Assembly: GCA_021029095.1 (NCBI GenBank)
Contig: JAJOHG010000408.1
Coordinates: forward strand, 1-21,833
DNA from: Phellopilus nigrolimitatus
Taxonomy: Eukaryota; Basidiomycota; Agaricomycetes; Hymenochaetales; Hymenochaetaceae
Direction of reading: 5' to 3'
Length of the DNA: 21,833 nt
Shown here: piece by piece, positions 21,184-21,833 of the stretch
Numbering within the stretch: position 1 is the stretch's first letter
How the letters are laid out: each line of letters starts with the position of its first letter
The notes under the pieces: model-generated
What the model was told of the DNA's origin: nothing
What the model saw: the letters and a program-made list of their open reading frames with translations, nothing else
Databases searched by the model: none
Position numbers and translations under genes: made by a program

Positions 21184-21833
21184 TTACACAAGAAGTAACG
21201 GAAGCCCTTGCTTACGCAGCACGTCCCGCCAGCTCACGTCAGCAACAACATTCTCCCCCCCGCCGCGTCGCCCAGCCACAGCGCCCTCCCGCCGCAGCCG
21301 CCACACCGCCTCCATCACCTTCACCACCTCCCCGCAGTTCCCCGCCCCGCCCTCGCTCTCCAGCACCTGCTTCAGCGTCCCCCGCTGCCCCGCGTCGTCC
21401 GTCATGCCCCCCCAGGCAGATCGGGAACACCACGCTCCGCACCACAGACCGCCGCAGCGACGCCGGCGCACCGGCACCCGCTCCAGCGCCTCCACCGTCT
21501 CCCGCACCCCGTCCGCGATCTCGCTCACAGACGGCTTGTCCCCGCTCAGCACCGTGTGCAGGTACAGCCGCGCTGACGCCCTGAATATATCCGCCGTCAA
21601 CCGCCGCCTGTTCTCCAGCGAGTCGGCGCCGTCCGTGTATGAATACGTGGTCCCGGCAGGCACCACTGCAGTGCGAGGCAAGTCCCCTTCCGCATCCATC
21701 GTCCGCAGCAGATATTTTTCCTCGATCGCGAATCCACGGCGTACAAGCTCGACCGAGCTCAGCTTCTGCCGCTTCGTCTGCTCCTCCTTCCACGCAGCTA
21801 ACGCGGAGATCTCCGCCAGCGCAACGAACGTCC
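21184..21833 (-). CDS. C-terminal part of a second fungal-specific transcription factor (partial, two apparent frameshifts)
   Basis: The gene enters from beyond the right edge, so its N-terminus and any zinc cluster are not visible. The frame gives ALAEISALAAWKEEQTKR, LVRRGFAIEEKYLL, LTADIFRASARLYLHTVLSG and, at the end, VSWRDVLRKQGLPLLLV with stop 21184-21186. These align by eye with the same positions of the neighbouring factor (LAETAALAQWK, FQRGVAIEERLL, VDWRNVMREHLGVEILLV). The expected motif SLRRSVVRSVVFPICLGG lies in another frame between about 21475 and 21410, while MTDDAGQRGTLKQVLESEGG returns to the first frame. The two changes lie near 21470-21476 and in or beside the seven-C run 21407-21413. 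They compensate each other, so indel errors or a mutated segment are both possible. Confidence 0.75.
   Translation of the reverse strand, partial: TFVALAEISALAAWKEEQTKRQKLSSVELVRRGFAIEEKYLLRTMDAEGDLPRTAVVPAGTTYSYTDGADSLENRRRLTADIFRASARLYLHTVLSGDKPSVSEIADGVRETVEALERVPVRRRRCGGLWCGAWCSRSAWGGMTDDAGQRGTLKQVLESEGGAGNCGEVVKVMEAVWRLRREGAVAGRRGGGENVVADVSWRDVLRKQGLPLLLV

Overview
This window is filamentous-fungal nuclear DNA, most likely from a basidiomycete (probably Agaricomycetes). The genes are rich in introns, mostly 50-60 bp with GT...AG ends and CTGAC/CTAAC-like branch sites. They encode fungal hallmark families: a Zn(II)2Cys6 transcription factor with a fungal-specific C-terminal region, a Nup159-type nucleoporin, and a stand-alone formin GTPase-binding-domain protein. 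There are no bacterial-style operons, no CRISPR array, and no tRNA or rRNA gene that I could recognise.

Layout. (1) 151-1102 (+): a pICln (methylosome subunit) gene whose conserved protein can only be followed through three introns plus about five apparent frameshifts, so it is a pseudogene or a badly resolved stretch. (2) 1103-3807: a degraded region with possible exons of an unidentified + strand gene, interrupted by a 2.1-kb nest of DNA transposons. The outer element is pogo/Tc1-mariner-like (1471-3573). Inside it sit a second TA-flanked element (1598-2393) and a third element (2549-3233) with different ends. The third carries a perfect 125-bp inverted repeat, 2646-2914. (3) 4049-10532 (-): NUP159, eight exons, about 2,021 aa. 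(4) 11129-13445 (-): a Drf_GBD/FH3-like protein without FH2, six exons, 653 aa. (5) 13446-15114: long intergenic region. (6) 15115-20890 (-): Zn2Cys6 transcription factor, eight exons, one very long intron (1,862 bp) and one apparent 1-bp frameshift. (7) 21184-21833 (-): C-terminal part of a second, related fungal transcription factor, running off the right edge, with two compensating apparent frameshifts.

The genes do not form a pathway. NUP159 acts at the cytoplasmic face of the nuclear pore, the GBD protein probably in Rho-GTPase/cytoskeleton signalling, and the two transcription factors are a tandem pair of related regulators. I see no convincing new defence or biosynthetic system. The most notable items are the nested transposon island with its perfect hairpin, the unusual splice structures (a GC-AG intron, a 22-nt micro-exon inside the zinc cluster, a 1.86-kb intron), and the concentration of frameshifts in otherwise recognisable genes. 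All exon boundaries are inferred by eye from splice signals, reading frame and family conservation.
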